From: Geosiphon pyriformis
Taxonomy: Eukaryota > Glomeromycota > Glomeromycetes > Archaeosporales > Geosiphonaceae
DNA length: 64,000 nt
Reading direction: 5' to 3'
Assembly: GCA_016748015.1 (NCBI GenBank)
Contig: JAAOMT010000697.1
Coordinates: forward strand, 1,073,152-1,137,151
Shown: piece by piece, positions 1 to 11,655 of the stretch
How positions within the stretch are numbered: the first letter of the stretch is position 1
How the letters are laid out: each line of letters begins with the position of its first letter
Program-made: the position numbers and the translations under genes
Notes under the pieces: generated by a model
Told to the model about the DNA's origin: nothing
Databases searched by the model: none
The model's input: only the letters and a program-made list of their open reading frames with translations

Positions 1-66
1 ACTTAAAATCAGTTCATTCAGTAAAGATAAAACTTTGCTCTAAACTATTCATTTCATTTCTCTTAG

Positions 67-1309
67 GTGCTGGTGAATCTGGCAAATCTACCATTCTAAA
101 ACAAATGAAATTGATCCATGACGGTGGATATTCACCCGAAGAACGAGAGTCATTCAAAGAAATAATTTTCTCAAACACTGTTCAATCCATGAGAGTCATC
201 TTAGATGCAATGGACAATATGAGTCTTTCATTAAGAAATGAAAGTAACCAGCGTTATGCAAATATTATAATGAATTTGCCCAATCAAATTGAAGGTGACA
301 ATCTACCTCCTGATGTGTCGACTGCCATCAAATGTTTATGGGCTGATCAAGCTGTACAGGATTGTTTTAGGCGTTCAAGAGAATATCAACTGAATGATTC
401 GGCAAAATAGTAAGTTTTCTCAAAGTTTTATTTTTAACTTATTATTACTATTACTATTACTATTATCATTATGTTTATTATGTTTAACAAAATAATCTAA
501 TGCTTTCCCCTTTCTATCTTCTTTCTCTTTCTAATTATATTCGATTCTCTTTCTTTTTAGTTATTTTGACTCCATAGATAGGATAGCTAGGCCAGAATAC
601 CTTCCAACTGACCAAGATGTACTGAGATCTCGTGTAAAAACTACTGGTATCACTGAAACAACATTCTTAATCGGAGAATTGACCTATAGAATGTTTGATG
701 TTGGTGGACAACGATCTGAACGTAAAAAGTGGATTCATTGCTTTGAAAATGTAACTGCCATCGTATTTTTGGTTGCTATTTCAGAATACGATCAACTTTT
801 ATTAGAAGATGAGACAGTGGTATGTATACTTTACCATCACCATCATCATCATCATCATCATCATCATCACCATCACCATCACTACCACCTATTGTTGTTC
901 TATCTCTTTTTTTTATCCATAAAATCTCTAAATTTTTCTTAATTCTTTTTTTCAACCTCTTGATTAGAATCGTATGCAAGAAGCTTTAACATTATTCGAT
1001 TCAATCTGCAATTCACGATGGTTCGTGAAAACATCAATCATATTATTCTTGAATAAGATTGATCGTTTCAAGGAGAAACTTCAAATCTCTCCGATGGAGA
1101 AATATTTTCCCGATTTTGAAGGTGGAAGTAATTATGAGGCCGCATGCGAATACATACTGAATCGATTTGTCGCCCTTAATCAATCCGATGTGAAACAAAT
1201 TTATACACACTTCACTTGTGCCACCGATACTCAACAGATCAAATTCGTAATGGCTGCCGTCAATGATATTATTATTCAAACGAATTTAAGAGACTGTGGG
1301 CTACTATAA
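67..1309 (+). CDS. Heterotrimeric G protein alpha subunit, Gi-like (5' part outside window)
   Basis: GTP-binding signal transducer that couples seven-helix receptors to effectors at the plasma membrane. Three exons are visible: 67-409, 561-819 and 968-1309; the N-terminal ~40 residues lie upstream of the window and the first visible exon starts in a codon split by an intron inside the P-loop. About 314 residues are visible, fitting the usual ~354. Seen in order: P-loop GAGESGKST, switch I around [10 protein letters not shown] with the conserved Arg, switch [18 protein letters not shown] for guanine recognition, and TCATDT. The C-terminus is CGLL, so the Cys four residues from the end that defines the pertussis-toxin-sensitive Gi class is present. 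It closely resembles filamentous fungal GNA-1 type subunits. Intron 2 carries a CAT/CAC microsatellite. The reading frame is intact; I see no defect. Confidence 0.97.
834..884. repeat. CAT/CAC trinucleotide microsatellite in G-alpha intron
   Basis: A pure run of CAT units drifting to CAC sits near the 5' end of the intron 820-967. It is intronic, so the poly-His it would encode is not part of the protein. Confidence 0.95.
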
Positions 1310-2500
1310 AATAAATCGGGGGAAAAAAAAATCAACTTTCAAAACTCATTTTTGCAATGTATTGGCAAAATGATTCACACAATAACTCTTACTATCATCT
1401 TCATCTTCATTGTCATGAATAGCATCATTAACATCAACATTAACTTTTAAATATCCTTATGTAAACCTAATTATTAAGCAAAAAATTTTGGATTTGGATT
1501 CTCTATCCCATTATACCATCCAAGTCAAGTCTGTATGTAAAGCAAATAATTCTCCTATAAGCCTAAAGTTATTTTAATAGCTTAGTTGTTCTTTTCTAAA
1601 ACAGCAACAACATATTTGTTTTACTCAGTTTCTCCCATTTTTCTTTCCTACTTCTAAAATTTCCTTGAGTTTCGTTGGCTATTAAACCGCGTTTTTCATC
1701 CCCCAAATCAACTTGTTCTCCCATCATCGAAAAATGAATTTTTATAATCTTTATTTTTCTATTTTCCCATTTCCTCATGTTCTCATTTGACATCGGGATT
1801 TCACCAGGATTGATTATGTTTCTCTCTTTATATATATAGATATTATGTATAATCTTCAATCACGACTTCCCGTTTTTTCTTATCATAGACTTTTCCTTAA
1901 TTAAAAATGTCTGATGAGTTCGTGAAAAACAACTGGGGCTAAACTTTTTGAATCAAAAAGCCACCAATCTACCCAATATTTTCGTTTTGTTAAATTCCTT
2001 TTTTCATCTATATAGTATAAATCCCCCACTCGTCATTGCATGCACAAAATCTATAATAGTTAATAGTATTATCTTCATAATCAATATTATCCTTTATAAA
2101 CATGTTACCATACCATCAACCATCATAATCATCATCATCATTGAAAATGTTTACATTGAAGCCACGCGAGTTTGGCTTTCATCTCAATAATACAATTTAT
2201 TTTATTGATTTCATTGGTATCTCGATGGTTTGGAAAAATATAGAGCACTCGAGTTGATTTTAGGTTACTATTTATTGTCTGGTGGATTTTTTTGTTGACA
2301 GTCGGCGAGTCGTTTGTTTTGGTTTTGCTGTTGTGGTATTGGAATTTTGAATTATTTTCTTATATAATATATATTCTTTGCAAGTTTAAAAGGCCGAAAA
2401 AATGTGATCAAGATTGATGCTGATGTTTTGAATTGGGAAAATTTGAAAATAATTAAATCAAAACATCTAGTTCGTTGAATCGAGTCTTTCAAATTATTAT
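1310..2500. other. 3' flank of G-alpha gene, no gene seen
   Basis: Moderately AT-rich DNA with short open frames only, none with coding character. The first few hundred bases are presumably the 3' UTR of the G-alpha gene. ATC-rich simple sequence occurs near 2120-2145. Confidence 0.6.
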
Positions 2501-5500
2501 ATAGCATTTAATTTGAATTTATTTATTCATAGTAATGGTTTTTCAACAAAATTTATTTATTTTTAACATTGTATTTATTAAAATATAATTAAAAATTTAT
2601 CAATAAAAAACAAAATTTTATTATTACAATTTTGTAATAGTTTAACATTAATTTTCTTTTGAAATTTGAATTTTATTTTATTTATTTTACTTTATTTTAT
2701 TTTATTTTATTTTATTTTATGTTTTATTTAATCTTTTAAATCTTTTTTTTTTTAATTTTGAAACTCATATTTTTATTATTTTGTTTTTTTTTAAATCATG
2801 ATTCAAGTTTTGGTTTATAAAAAAAAGCATAATATTAAATATTAATAATAGATATTGAAAATGAGTAGTTTATTTTATTTTTAAATTTTGTTATATTTTT
2901 TGTATTTTTTTTTAGAAAAATAAATTTATTAATTAATTTATATTTTTTTAAATTAATTGATTTTAGATTTATTAATTGATTAATTGATTAAATAATTCAT
3001 AATTATATTTATTTATTAAAAAATTTACAATTTCTTAAATTATTTAAACCAATTTTTATATATATATTAAAATATTGTTATTTTTATTATTAATCTGAAA
3101 TTTGAAAAAAATAGTTTTTAATAATTTAAATTCAAATAATTTGTGTTTTAATATTTTATAATATTATTAATAATTAAAAAAAATTTTTACTTAATTTTAT
3201 ATTTAATTTAATTTGTTTTTACAAATTTTAAGAATAAATAATAATAATAATAATAAATATTTACCAACTTTTTTTTTTATATTTGAAATTTTTTTGAAAA
3301 AAAGTTTTATTATATTATTTTTTAGTTTTTTAATATTTTATAAAGTATTAACTTCTTTATTTAAATACTAATAGTTATTAATAATAATAATATAAATAAA
3401 AAAAAGTTTGTAAAAACTATTATATATATAATTTTATTAAAAACAATTATTTTTCTAAATAATTTTTTGTTTATAAGCAACAAAATAGCTATGTTTAATG
3501 TTTTTAAATAATATAAAAACTAATTCTAAATATGAATTAAAAAAATTTGTAATAATTAATATTGAATTTAATATTAATCATAAAAATAATTTTTTTTAAT
3601 TATATTTATTTTAATAAAATTAATTATATTATAACAGATTTAAGTTTATTTAATAGATAATAATTAAATTATGATTTTTTTCTTTTTTTTAGAAAATATT
3701 TAATGAATTTTTTTTTGTGTAAAATAATAAAAAAAGTAAATTTGCATAAATACAAAATAAATATTTAGTTTATTAATAAAATTAATAAACAATAACAGAA
3801 TTTAGACTTAATTATGTATTTTATAATTAAAATATTTATTAACAATATAATTTAAATTAGCAATTATTATATAATAACACAAAATATTACTAAATAATTT
3901 TTTATTATCAATATTTTTATTAAAAATAAAAAAACTATTATTATTTTTTATTAATTTTAAAATTAAATTTATTAATATAGTTAAATTAAACAAATTATAT
4001 TAATATTTAGATATTTTATTTTTTATAAAAAATTTAAATATTTTTAATTTAAAGAAAACAGATTTAAATATATATAAAAAATAATTTTAAATAAGCAATT
4101 TATATATTTAATTACAGTAATTTTGTTTGTTAAATATTCCACATAATTTAGTTTTATTAATAATAAAATATTGATAAAATAAAATAAATTGGTTTATAAA
4201 TGTTTTGAATTAAAGATTAATCTATTAAAAATATTATAATTAAAGCTATTTATCATTTTATATTGTATAATATTAAGTTTTTTAATTAAATTTAGTTAAT
4301 TATTTTTTGATGAGTATAATAAATTTGTTTAAAAAAATTGAGATTATTATAAAAAATATTAACAATTTTTTTTAATTATATTGTAAATATATTAGTTTTG
4401 TTTATATTAAGTAAATTTGGTTTTTATAAACTGGTTAAACATTTTAAAAAACTGAAATTATTTTTATAAATTATTTAAAAAATAAAAATAACTGTGTAAT
4501 TAACTAAAAAAAATTTTTTAAAAAAAACAAAAATTTATATTTTAAATAATTTAAGATTGTTGTTTTTTTTTATTAATTTTAAATATTAATATATATATAA
4601 TAAATTTAATTATAATATTTATTTCTATTAATATATATAATTTTATATAATTGTTTTTGGTATTAGTAACTAACTAGTTTTCTATAATTTTAATATTTTA
4701 ACAATTTTTATTAATAGTTTTATAAGAAATTTTGTTTTTTTTATAATTAATAATATTATTGTATTTTTAAGAACATAAATCATAATATAAAAGTTAAAAT
4801 ATATAATATAATATTATTTATTTTGATTAAACTTATTATCATAATTTTGGTTTTAAAATATATTTTAATAAATAATTTAATTGTTATTTATATATATGAA
4901 TTTGGTAAATAGTTAATTATATCTGATTTTTAATATTAATATTAAATAAAAAAATACAAAATTAATATTATTATTTAAAATAAAATATTATTAATAAATT
5001 AAACCAAAGTTAAAAATTATTTTACTATTTTAAACAATAAAATAACAAATTATATGACTAATAAAATTTTAAAATATTTTTTTTATAAACATAATAACAT
5101 AACTTTTTTTAATAATATTTGATATTTTGTATATAATATTTATAATATATTTTGTTATATTTAATAAAAATTAAAGTTTGAAAAAAAATTTTGGATATAA
5201 GTTTTATAAATACCAAAAAATACAATATAAATTATATAAGTGTTGTTTATATTAAGTATAATATTTTAAAATTATTAAATTATAATTTATATAAAAAAAA
5301 TTTTAGTTTAATATAAAAAATTGTTTCTAATTATGCTGTTATATAGTATTATTAATTTGGTTTAATTACTTAAAATTTTAAAATTTTGTAAAATTTTTGT
5401 GTTTTATTTTTTTAAAATAAGTTTTGTTATTTTTTTTAGTAAAAAATTGTATGTTGCTTTGACAAAAAACTTTGTATTTAAGTTTTAATTTAATAATATT

Positions 5501-6020
5501 TGTAAAATTTTTGGATCTGCAAAATTAAATAATTTTAAGATAATAAAATTTGTTTGTTATTTACTTTATTTTAATAAAAAAAAGTATAATTACTTAAAGC
5601 AAAACTACATGTTACTTTTAAAAAAACAATATATTATCTATAAAAAATATTTTTAAATATTTTTAAAAATAATAATAATAATATATTATGTAGTTTTAAT
5701 CTTTTTAAATTAAATTTATTTATGTTTAAATATTTATATTATGCTAAGTTTTATAATTAAATTAGGTTTTTTTATATTTTATTAATTATTATTTAATATA
5801 TAATAAATTAATTATTTTTGTTAATATTATATAATATAATTTTAATTAATTTAAATAAAAACTTATAAATTATAATTATTTATAAAATTTTTAAATTTTA
5901 TATTATAGTTAATAATTAAATTACATTTTGTTAAAATATTATAAAAATAAAAATAAAATTGTTTTAAATTTATTAATTAAATTATTTTAAAAAAATTTAA
6001 TTTTATAATAATATTTTCCA
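2500..6020. other. Extreme AT-rich tract, no gene
   Basis: Almost only A and T with no credible open frame on either strand; a TTTTA-type short repeat lies at 2665-2725. The tract ends abruptly at about 6020, where the much less AT-rich LINE copy begins. By analogy with the degraded LINE copies further right, it is probably transposon DNA decayed past recognition, but nothing in this stretch itself proves that. Confidence 0.7.
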
Positions 6021-6022
6021 GA

Positions 6023-9000
6023 TTTCATAAGCTAGAATTGCTGATATCTAAATTGGTCAAGGCCTCATGTTCGGTTTCCAGTAATGATTTTGTTTCTTTG
6101 CTCAAGGTATAGAACAGACTCAATTCTACTGGTGCATTGACAGTAAAGTCCCTTTTACTTTTAGGTTTTAATTTTGATGTCATTCACTCTGCACTGGTCA
6201 AAGCAAAAAAGTTGTACTGCTCTTCTAAATTGTTGGAATCCAAACGTGCTGAGGAATCATCTATTAAGCAAGCCATTAATAAAAAAATGGAGAGTTTTGA
6301 GCTGGACAAAGACCATACCATCAAGAGTGTGTTAGAGTGTTCTTTCCACAAAGTGGTCTTAGATTATCTTGTTATGGGGGATAAGTTAATTTTGGAACCT
6401 GATTTGGTCAAGCCTAAGGTGGATAAGATCATGGAAGAGTGGACCAGAAAACACAGGGTGGTATTTGACATTTCCAATAATTGGGCCTGCCAATATTAGC
6501 CTCTAAATTACATGTTCAATGGTGCTTTTTCTGGGGTTATGTGTCCTATTGGTTTTGATAAGATGTCTGCCATTGTCAAGGAGCTTCCTGATGGGAAAGC
6601 TGCTGGACTTTCTGGCATCTCTAATGAATTGTGGAAACAATATGACAAGTCAGTTTTGGATATGCTTCTGGTGCTTTTGAACTTTTGTTTGGTTGGTGAA
6701 TCAGTTCTTGGACCTTGGAGGAAAGCTTGGGTCTCAATGATCCTGAAACCTTATGAATAAGAGAGAGTTCTCATGAACACCTGTCCTATTGTTTTGATCG
6801 AAATGGCCCACAAGATTTTTTCTAAGGTTCTTTCAGATAGAATTTCTTCAGCTTGCAGTATGTTTAATGTTCTTCATGGGAACAATTTTTCTGTTCTAAA
6901 AAATACGGTTTTTTGCTAATTTTGTTTTGAAAAAAGTGGTTTTAGATAAACAGTTTGCATATTTGGTGTCTGCTGTACTCTTTCCGATTGTCTGCTACAG
7001 GATGCAGTTCAGTTATGTTCCTTTAAGTGTGTGCAATAAGTGGGATGCCATGATTTACAAAGACTTGAAGTCTAAGACTGGCCTTCCATTCGACTTTTCC
7101 AATGATACACTCCATTATCTCTCTTTGTATAGTTTGAGAACTTTCGAACAAATTCAGGCTGAAAGCAAATTGGCTTCTGTTGGGTTATTGGGTCGCTTAT
7201 TCTTTCACAGGTCTCATGACCTTTAGGTTCTCAATTGGCATCCCCATCATCCTTTGCAATTTCCAGTTTGTATTAAGGTCTGTCCTATAAACAATTTTTT
7301 GGCTGGGGTGGCCCATATCCTTTTTGGATGTGATTTGTCTCTTGGTGGTTTTTTTCTTAGCACTTTTCGTTTTTGTGGTGGTTCTCCTATGTCTCTTGTT
7401 CTTGGTAAGCATTGCTTTTCCAAGTATGTTTTCTTACTCTGCCACTATAGTGTTGCTTTCATGGAGCAGTTACGTAACTGGGCCAGTGCTGTTTTTAGTT
7501 AGAATATCTTCAAGTACTAGAAAAGACTGGACTCCTATAGTCCAGTTCCTCTTTGGTTTGATCTCTTTGTACAATTTCTTGGTAGTGTTGTTTCTTCTTC
7601 TTCTGTTTGTCTTCTCTCCATGGATGGTCATGCTCTTTCTGATGTTCTTCAATCACACAATTTTGGTGTTGTTTGTGATGCTTTGCTAAACACTAATGCT
7701 GATGTTAGTCTTTCTGTGTATATGAATAGGTCTCTAAGTGGTTTGGGTACTGTTAGTATGAAGGCTGGTGCTGCTGCTTTTTTCAAGGACATTCATTTGG
7801 TTTTGGATGTAAGAGTTTCTGACATGGTTTCCTTAATGCTGGTAAAATTACAGGCTATTGCTTTGGCACTTGAGTGTATTCCTCTTTTTTGTTCAATTGA
7901 CTTATTCTTAGACAGCCAAGTGGCTTTGAATGCATATGAGTCTGAGTCTTTGTTAATTTGTCCTGATTTTAGGAATCAGTGCTGGATCAAGCATTGCCAC
8001 ATTACTGATGTTATTTGGAATAAGAATTTGAATATAAATTGGGTCAAAATTAAGAGTCATTCAGGTGTCTCAAGCAATGAGCAAGCTGATGCACTTGCTA
8101 AGGTGGCAGCTTCTTCTTCTTGGTGGCTACCTTATAGAATTGGTGAGCATTTTTTAAGAGATGGTGGTTCTGTGGTTTCTGGTAATTTGAGACACTTTGT
8201 TTGTGATGTTTTTTGGTCTGTTAACCAAATGCGTTGAAAGGTTGGCTCTGGTTCTCAAGTTGTGATTGGTGGTTTACGTGGTAATATTGATTGGTCCAAA
8301 TCTTCTTTGGTGTGACACTCCGATTTCCACATGGCTGTTGGTTCTACTAGTGCACAAATGGTTGGCCTTCGGACTTACTTTATGAAGGCTTTGCATCACC
8401 AACTCCCTGTGGTTATGTATAAGCATCTGTATGATAGACATTATCCCAGCATGGTGTGTTTATTCTGTGGTAATGTTAAGATTTCTGATCACATCTTTTT
8501 TTGCTCCTTTGATGCTGCTGGTTGTTCTCGTTTGATGAATACTTTTGCAGTGACTTGGAAAACCTGTTCTGGTTTATCTTATTCCTCTTCTTGTGTTTCG
8601 CAGTTGTTGTCTACTTGCGCATTTGACATTGCAACTGGTGCAGCTTTGTACAAGGGTTTTGTTTTCAGAGATTGGTATCAGGAATCTGTTTCCACTTTTA
8701 AGAACCCTAAGGTGGTGGCTACTAATATAGTGAACTTTGTGTGTGATTTTTGTATTGCATTCTGGGATGATATTTGGCTGGTCTATGTAAAACACCATGC
8801 TGTTATGGAGAGGAACGGGCTGATTTTACATGATGACTCCATTCCTGTCTCTGTTTCTGGTTTTTCTGAGTGTTTTTTGTCTGGTATTGTTAGATTGTTG
8901 GGAGTTGCTAAAGCGTTTGGCATTGGTTTCGGGTTTTGTAAGTCCTATTTGTTTTTCTCTGGTACTTGTAACAAGGTTTTGGTTCATATAGGTGTCTAGT

Positions 9001-9130
9001 GTAGTCTTGACTGGTTTGAGTGGCTGGTCACGTGTAGTAAGAGCATGATTTGTGCCTAGTTTAGATCATTTGAATGATGTATTGCACTAAGTAGTGTTTG
9101 GACTTCACTCATTAAACGTTAATAAAAAAA
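6023..9130 (+). mobile_element. Non-LTR retrotransposon (LINE), 5'-truncated decayed ORF2 plus 3' tail
   Basis: Remnant of a LINE of a type I recognise from Rhizophagus. ORF2 reads in one frame from 6023 to about 6915 and in a second frame from about 6927 to 8999, with scattered stops (6110, 6497, 6758, 7224, 7500, 8235). Fingers region of the reverse transcriptase: GKAAGLSGISNELWK near 6594. The catalytic palm including the YxDD box is missing, removed by a deletion at about 6915-6926. RNase H follows at 7620-8237: the expected YTDGS is YMNRS, the Glu before LQAIALAL is Lys, while DSQ and the last Asp in QADALAK remain, so it is inactive. A CLFC...H...C knuckle lies in 8331-8999. Most stops replace an expected Trp (TGG to TGA, TAG or TAA). 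The tail runs from 8995 to an A/AAT-rich end near 9130. Confidence 0.93.
7620..8237 (+). pseudogene. RNase H domain of the decayed LINE ORF2
   Basis: Longest open part of the element. RNase HI folds use an Asp-Glu-Asp-Asp set to bind two metal ions that cleave RNA in the RNA/DNA hybrid. Here the first Asp is Asn (YMNRS) and the Glu is Lys (VKLQAIALAL), each a single G-to-A change from the expected codon, while the Asp in LFLDSQVAL and the Asp in NEQADALAK are kept. The frame is the same as that of the open stretches before (6927-7502) and after (8331-8999), so it is one broken polyprotein rather than a separate gene. Confidence 0.9.
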
Positions 9131-9460
9131 AATAATAATATTTATTTATAAGTATTAATTATGATTATTTTATTTATATTATTAAAAATTAATTATAAAA
9201 ATATATATATATAATTCAATTTTTTTATTAATTGCTATTTTTATGTTATAAAAATTTTATATATATTTAAAACCAGTTTTTATATTATTAAAATTTTTTT
9301 ATTAATATACTTAAAATTCAAAAAATTATTTAATATTTATTTTAAATTTAAAAATACTTTTTATTTTTTTTTATTTTATGATTATAACTAAAACAAAGAG
9401 TAAAAAAAAATTTATAATTACAACCAAAGCAAAGAGTAAAAAAACTATAACTGATATTTT
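9131..9460. other. AT-rich spacer between LINE copies
   Basis: AT-rich, no gene seen. It separates the ORF2-type copy from the first ORF1-only copy. Confidence 0.6.
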
Positions 9461-11655
9461 TTTTTGGTATCTTATAAAGTTTTAATCAGAAAAGTTTTCT
9501 CTGTTGTAAAACCAGTTAAACAGAATGTCTTAGAAATTTTTTTTTTAACTAATAATAGTAAAAAGCTGCTTTTAGTGATTATTAAAGCATTTTTTTTATT
9601 TTTGGCTGGTTTTTTATTAGTTAAAATTCTTTTAAAAAAACACACATGAATTAATTCTAGTGTTGTCTCTACTTTTACTAAAAATCCAAAAGTTTTTAAA
9701 AGTAAGCCAATTAACAAACTAGTTTTCTTAACTATTGTTATTATATTTGGTATTATTAATATTACTTCTTTAAAAATAACCAGAAAGACCAAAAATTTCA
9801 AAAAACAAAAGTATTTACTTACTTCTACTATTATTATATTAAACTTTTTTGTAATTTTAGATAAAATTTCTATTATATTATTTGGCATATTATTTAAAAT
9901 AAGCCAAGATCAATTACTGGCTGTGTTGTCAAATGTAATTTTTTTTAGCAAATTATTATTAATTTTAGAAACAAAACAACAGTTTTTTGTTGAATTATTT
10001 GTTATTAAAAACTGGACTGATTAAATGTAAACTAAATCATTTTTTTTGCTGATTTTTAATACTGTTATTAGTGATGCTTGAGAAACTATCTTTAATTATC
10101 AAAAATTTGCTAAGTAAATAATCTTTACTCTGTTGTTTAGTATTATTTTCAAGATTAAAGTGGCTTATATTAAGACTGTTTTTCAGTTTGTACATGGTTT
10201 TTTGAATACAAAATCAGTATCAAAAGACAATATAAAACTTTTTTGCATAGAATTTGTTTCTTAAAAGTTTTTGAAAGCTGTATTTCTGGTTGAACTTACA
10301 AACTTTGTTTGTTTAACTACTCTTAAAATTGCCAAATCTTTGGTAATTTCTGAATCTGGTTTTTTTTGCTACTATTGCACTGCATGATATGTCTTTAAAT
10401 GTATTTGCTATTAACATAAAAACAATACTTAGTGTGTTTAACAAGATTGCCAATGTTGTATTAAAGTCTGTTAATGTTTGACAATACATAATTTTTTATT
10501 TTAAAAAACTGAATACTGCTATGTCTATTCTAAATTATTGGTTAGTTTTGATAAACAAAAATAGTATTAAAATTTTTTAATTAATTAATTAAAATAAGAC
10601 TATTTTGTTTTAAAATTGGTTTAAAACCAAGTTAATCAACTTTTTTTCTGGTTGTACAATTTTAAAATCAGTAATATGATTTTGCAGATTGGTAATTAGT
10701 TTTGTTTTATTTTTTGTTTTCCTAATTTTAATTATTATTTATGATTTGTGCTGATTATATTTGGTTTTTAAGTAGATTTTAATACTGCAATAGTTAAAAT
10801 TAGTACATTAAAAAAGTGCTGTATATGGTAAAAAATTTTTGGCTGTTAATACTGTTTTTGGTATTAGAAAATAAGTTATCTGGCTATAAATTGTAAAGTG
10901 TTTTCATCTTTTTTTTCCAAAGTTCTTAAGATATTTATATCTTATTTTGTAAACTTTAAGTCTTATGTCAAGACTTTTGCTCCTGTTTGTTTTTCTGAAT
11001 TTTTTCTTTTGGCTGTTTTTGTTTTTCCTTCTATAGTTACTAATAATTCTTTAGTTTCTTTTTGATTGGCCTTTTTGAAATTTAATTTGACCAAATTAAC
11101 TATTTTGGTTAAATCTATTGTTAAAGTCTATTGGTTTTTTAATAATTGTATTTGAATAATTTATTATAAATAATTTTGTTTCAAGCAGCATCTTTAGTTT
11201 TAAAATCAATGAGCTTATAATATATCTGAATATTTTTAACAAGATTGTTAATAAATTAAAAAAAAGATGGTTTTATTAAAAAAAAATATTGTATAAAGAA
11301 TGTTAACATGTTTGATAGTTTAATATATTAAGCTATTGTGAATAATAAAATGTTTTCTAATTTAATATTACTTTAGATTTATAAATCTGTTAATATTAAA
11401 ACTAATTTCTTAAAAACAACTAAATAGATTGGATTAATATTTTATAATATTACTTTGTTTGATATAATTTAAAAAATATTTTCTTTGATTAAGTTTTTTT
11501 TTATAATATTAACATAATATAATCTAAACTAGTTTGAATAACTAGTTATATATAAAAAGTATGTAAACTATATTTAGCACTGAAATACTTAATTTGTTTT
11601 TAACTTTTAAGTAGTGATTGAATCTTATTTATTAAATATATAATAATAAAAAGTT
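9460..11655 (+). mobile_element. ORF1-only LINE derivative, copy 1 (decayed)
   Basis: About 2.1 kb that reads, through many stops, as a degraded LINE ORF1: a stretch once rich in Ser/Pro/Lys now full of Ile, Leu and Phe, then an RRM-like middle part (recognisable words KIKVAYIKT and SKDNIKLFCIEF near 10155-10255), then a C-terminal part resembling a short coiled coil near 11070-11125 (LTKLTILVKSIVK). There is no endonuclease or reverse transcriptase afterwards. At about 11525-11655 comes a decayed version of the same tail that ends the LINE at 9000-9130. Two further copies of the same length class (11640-13585, 55430-57410) share this layout. Boundaries are approximate, taken from where copies stop matching by eye. 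Confidence 0.75.

Noticed and set aside
1596-2190. Open frames of 80-87 codons after the G-alpha gene
   Set aside because: Low-complexity composition, no family resemblance, no splice partners.
9472-9888. Minus-strand frame of 138 codons
   Set aside because: Antisense of the decayed LINE ORF1; AT-shift removes stops in this frame by chance.
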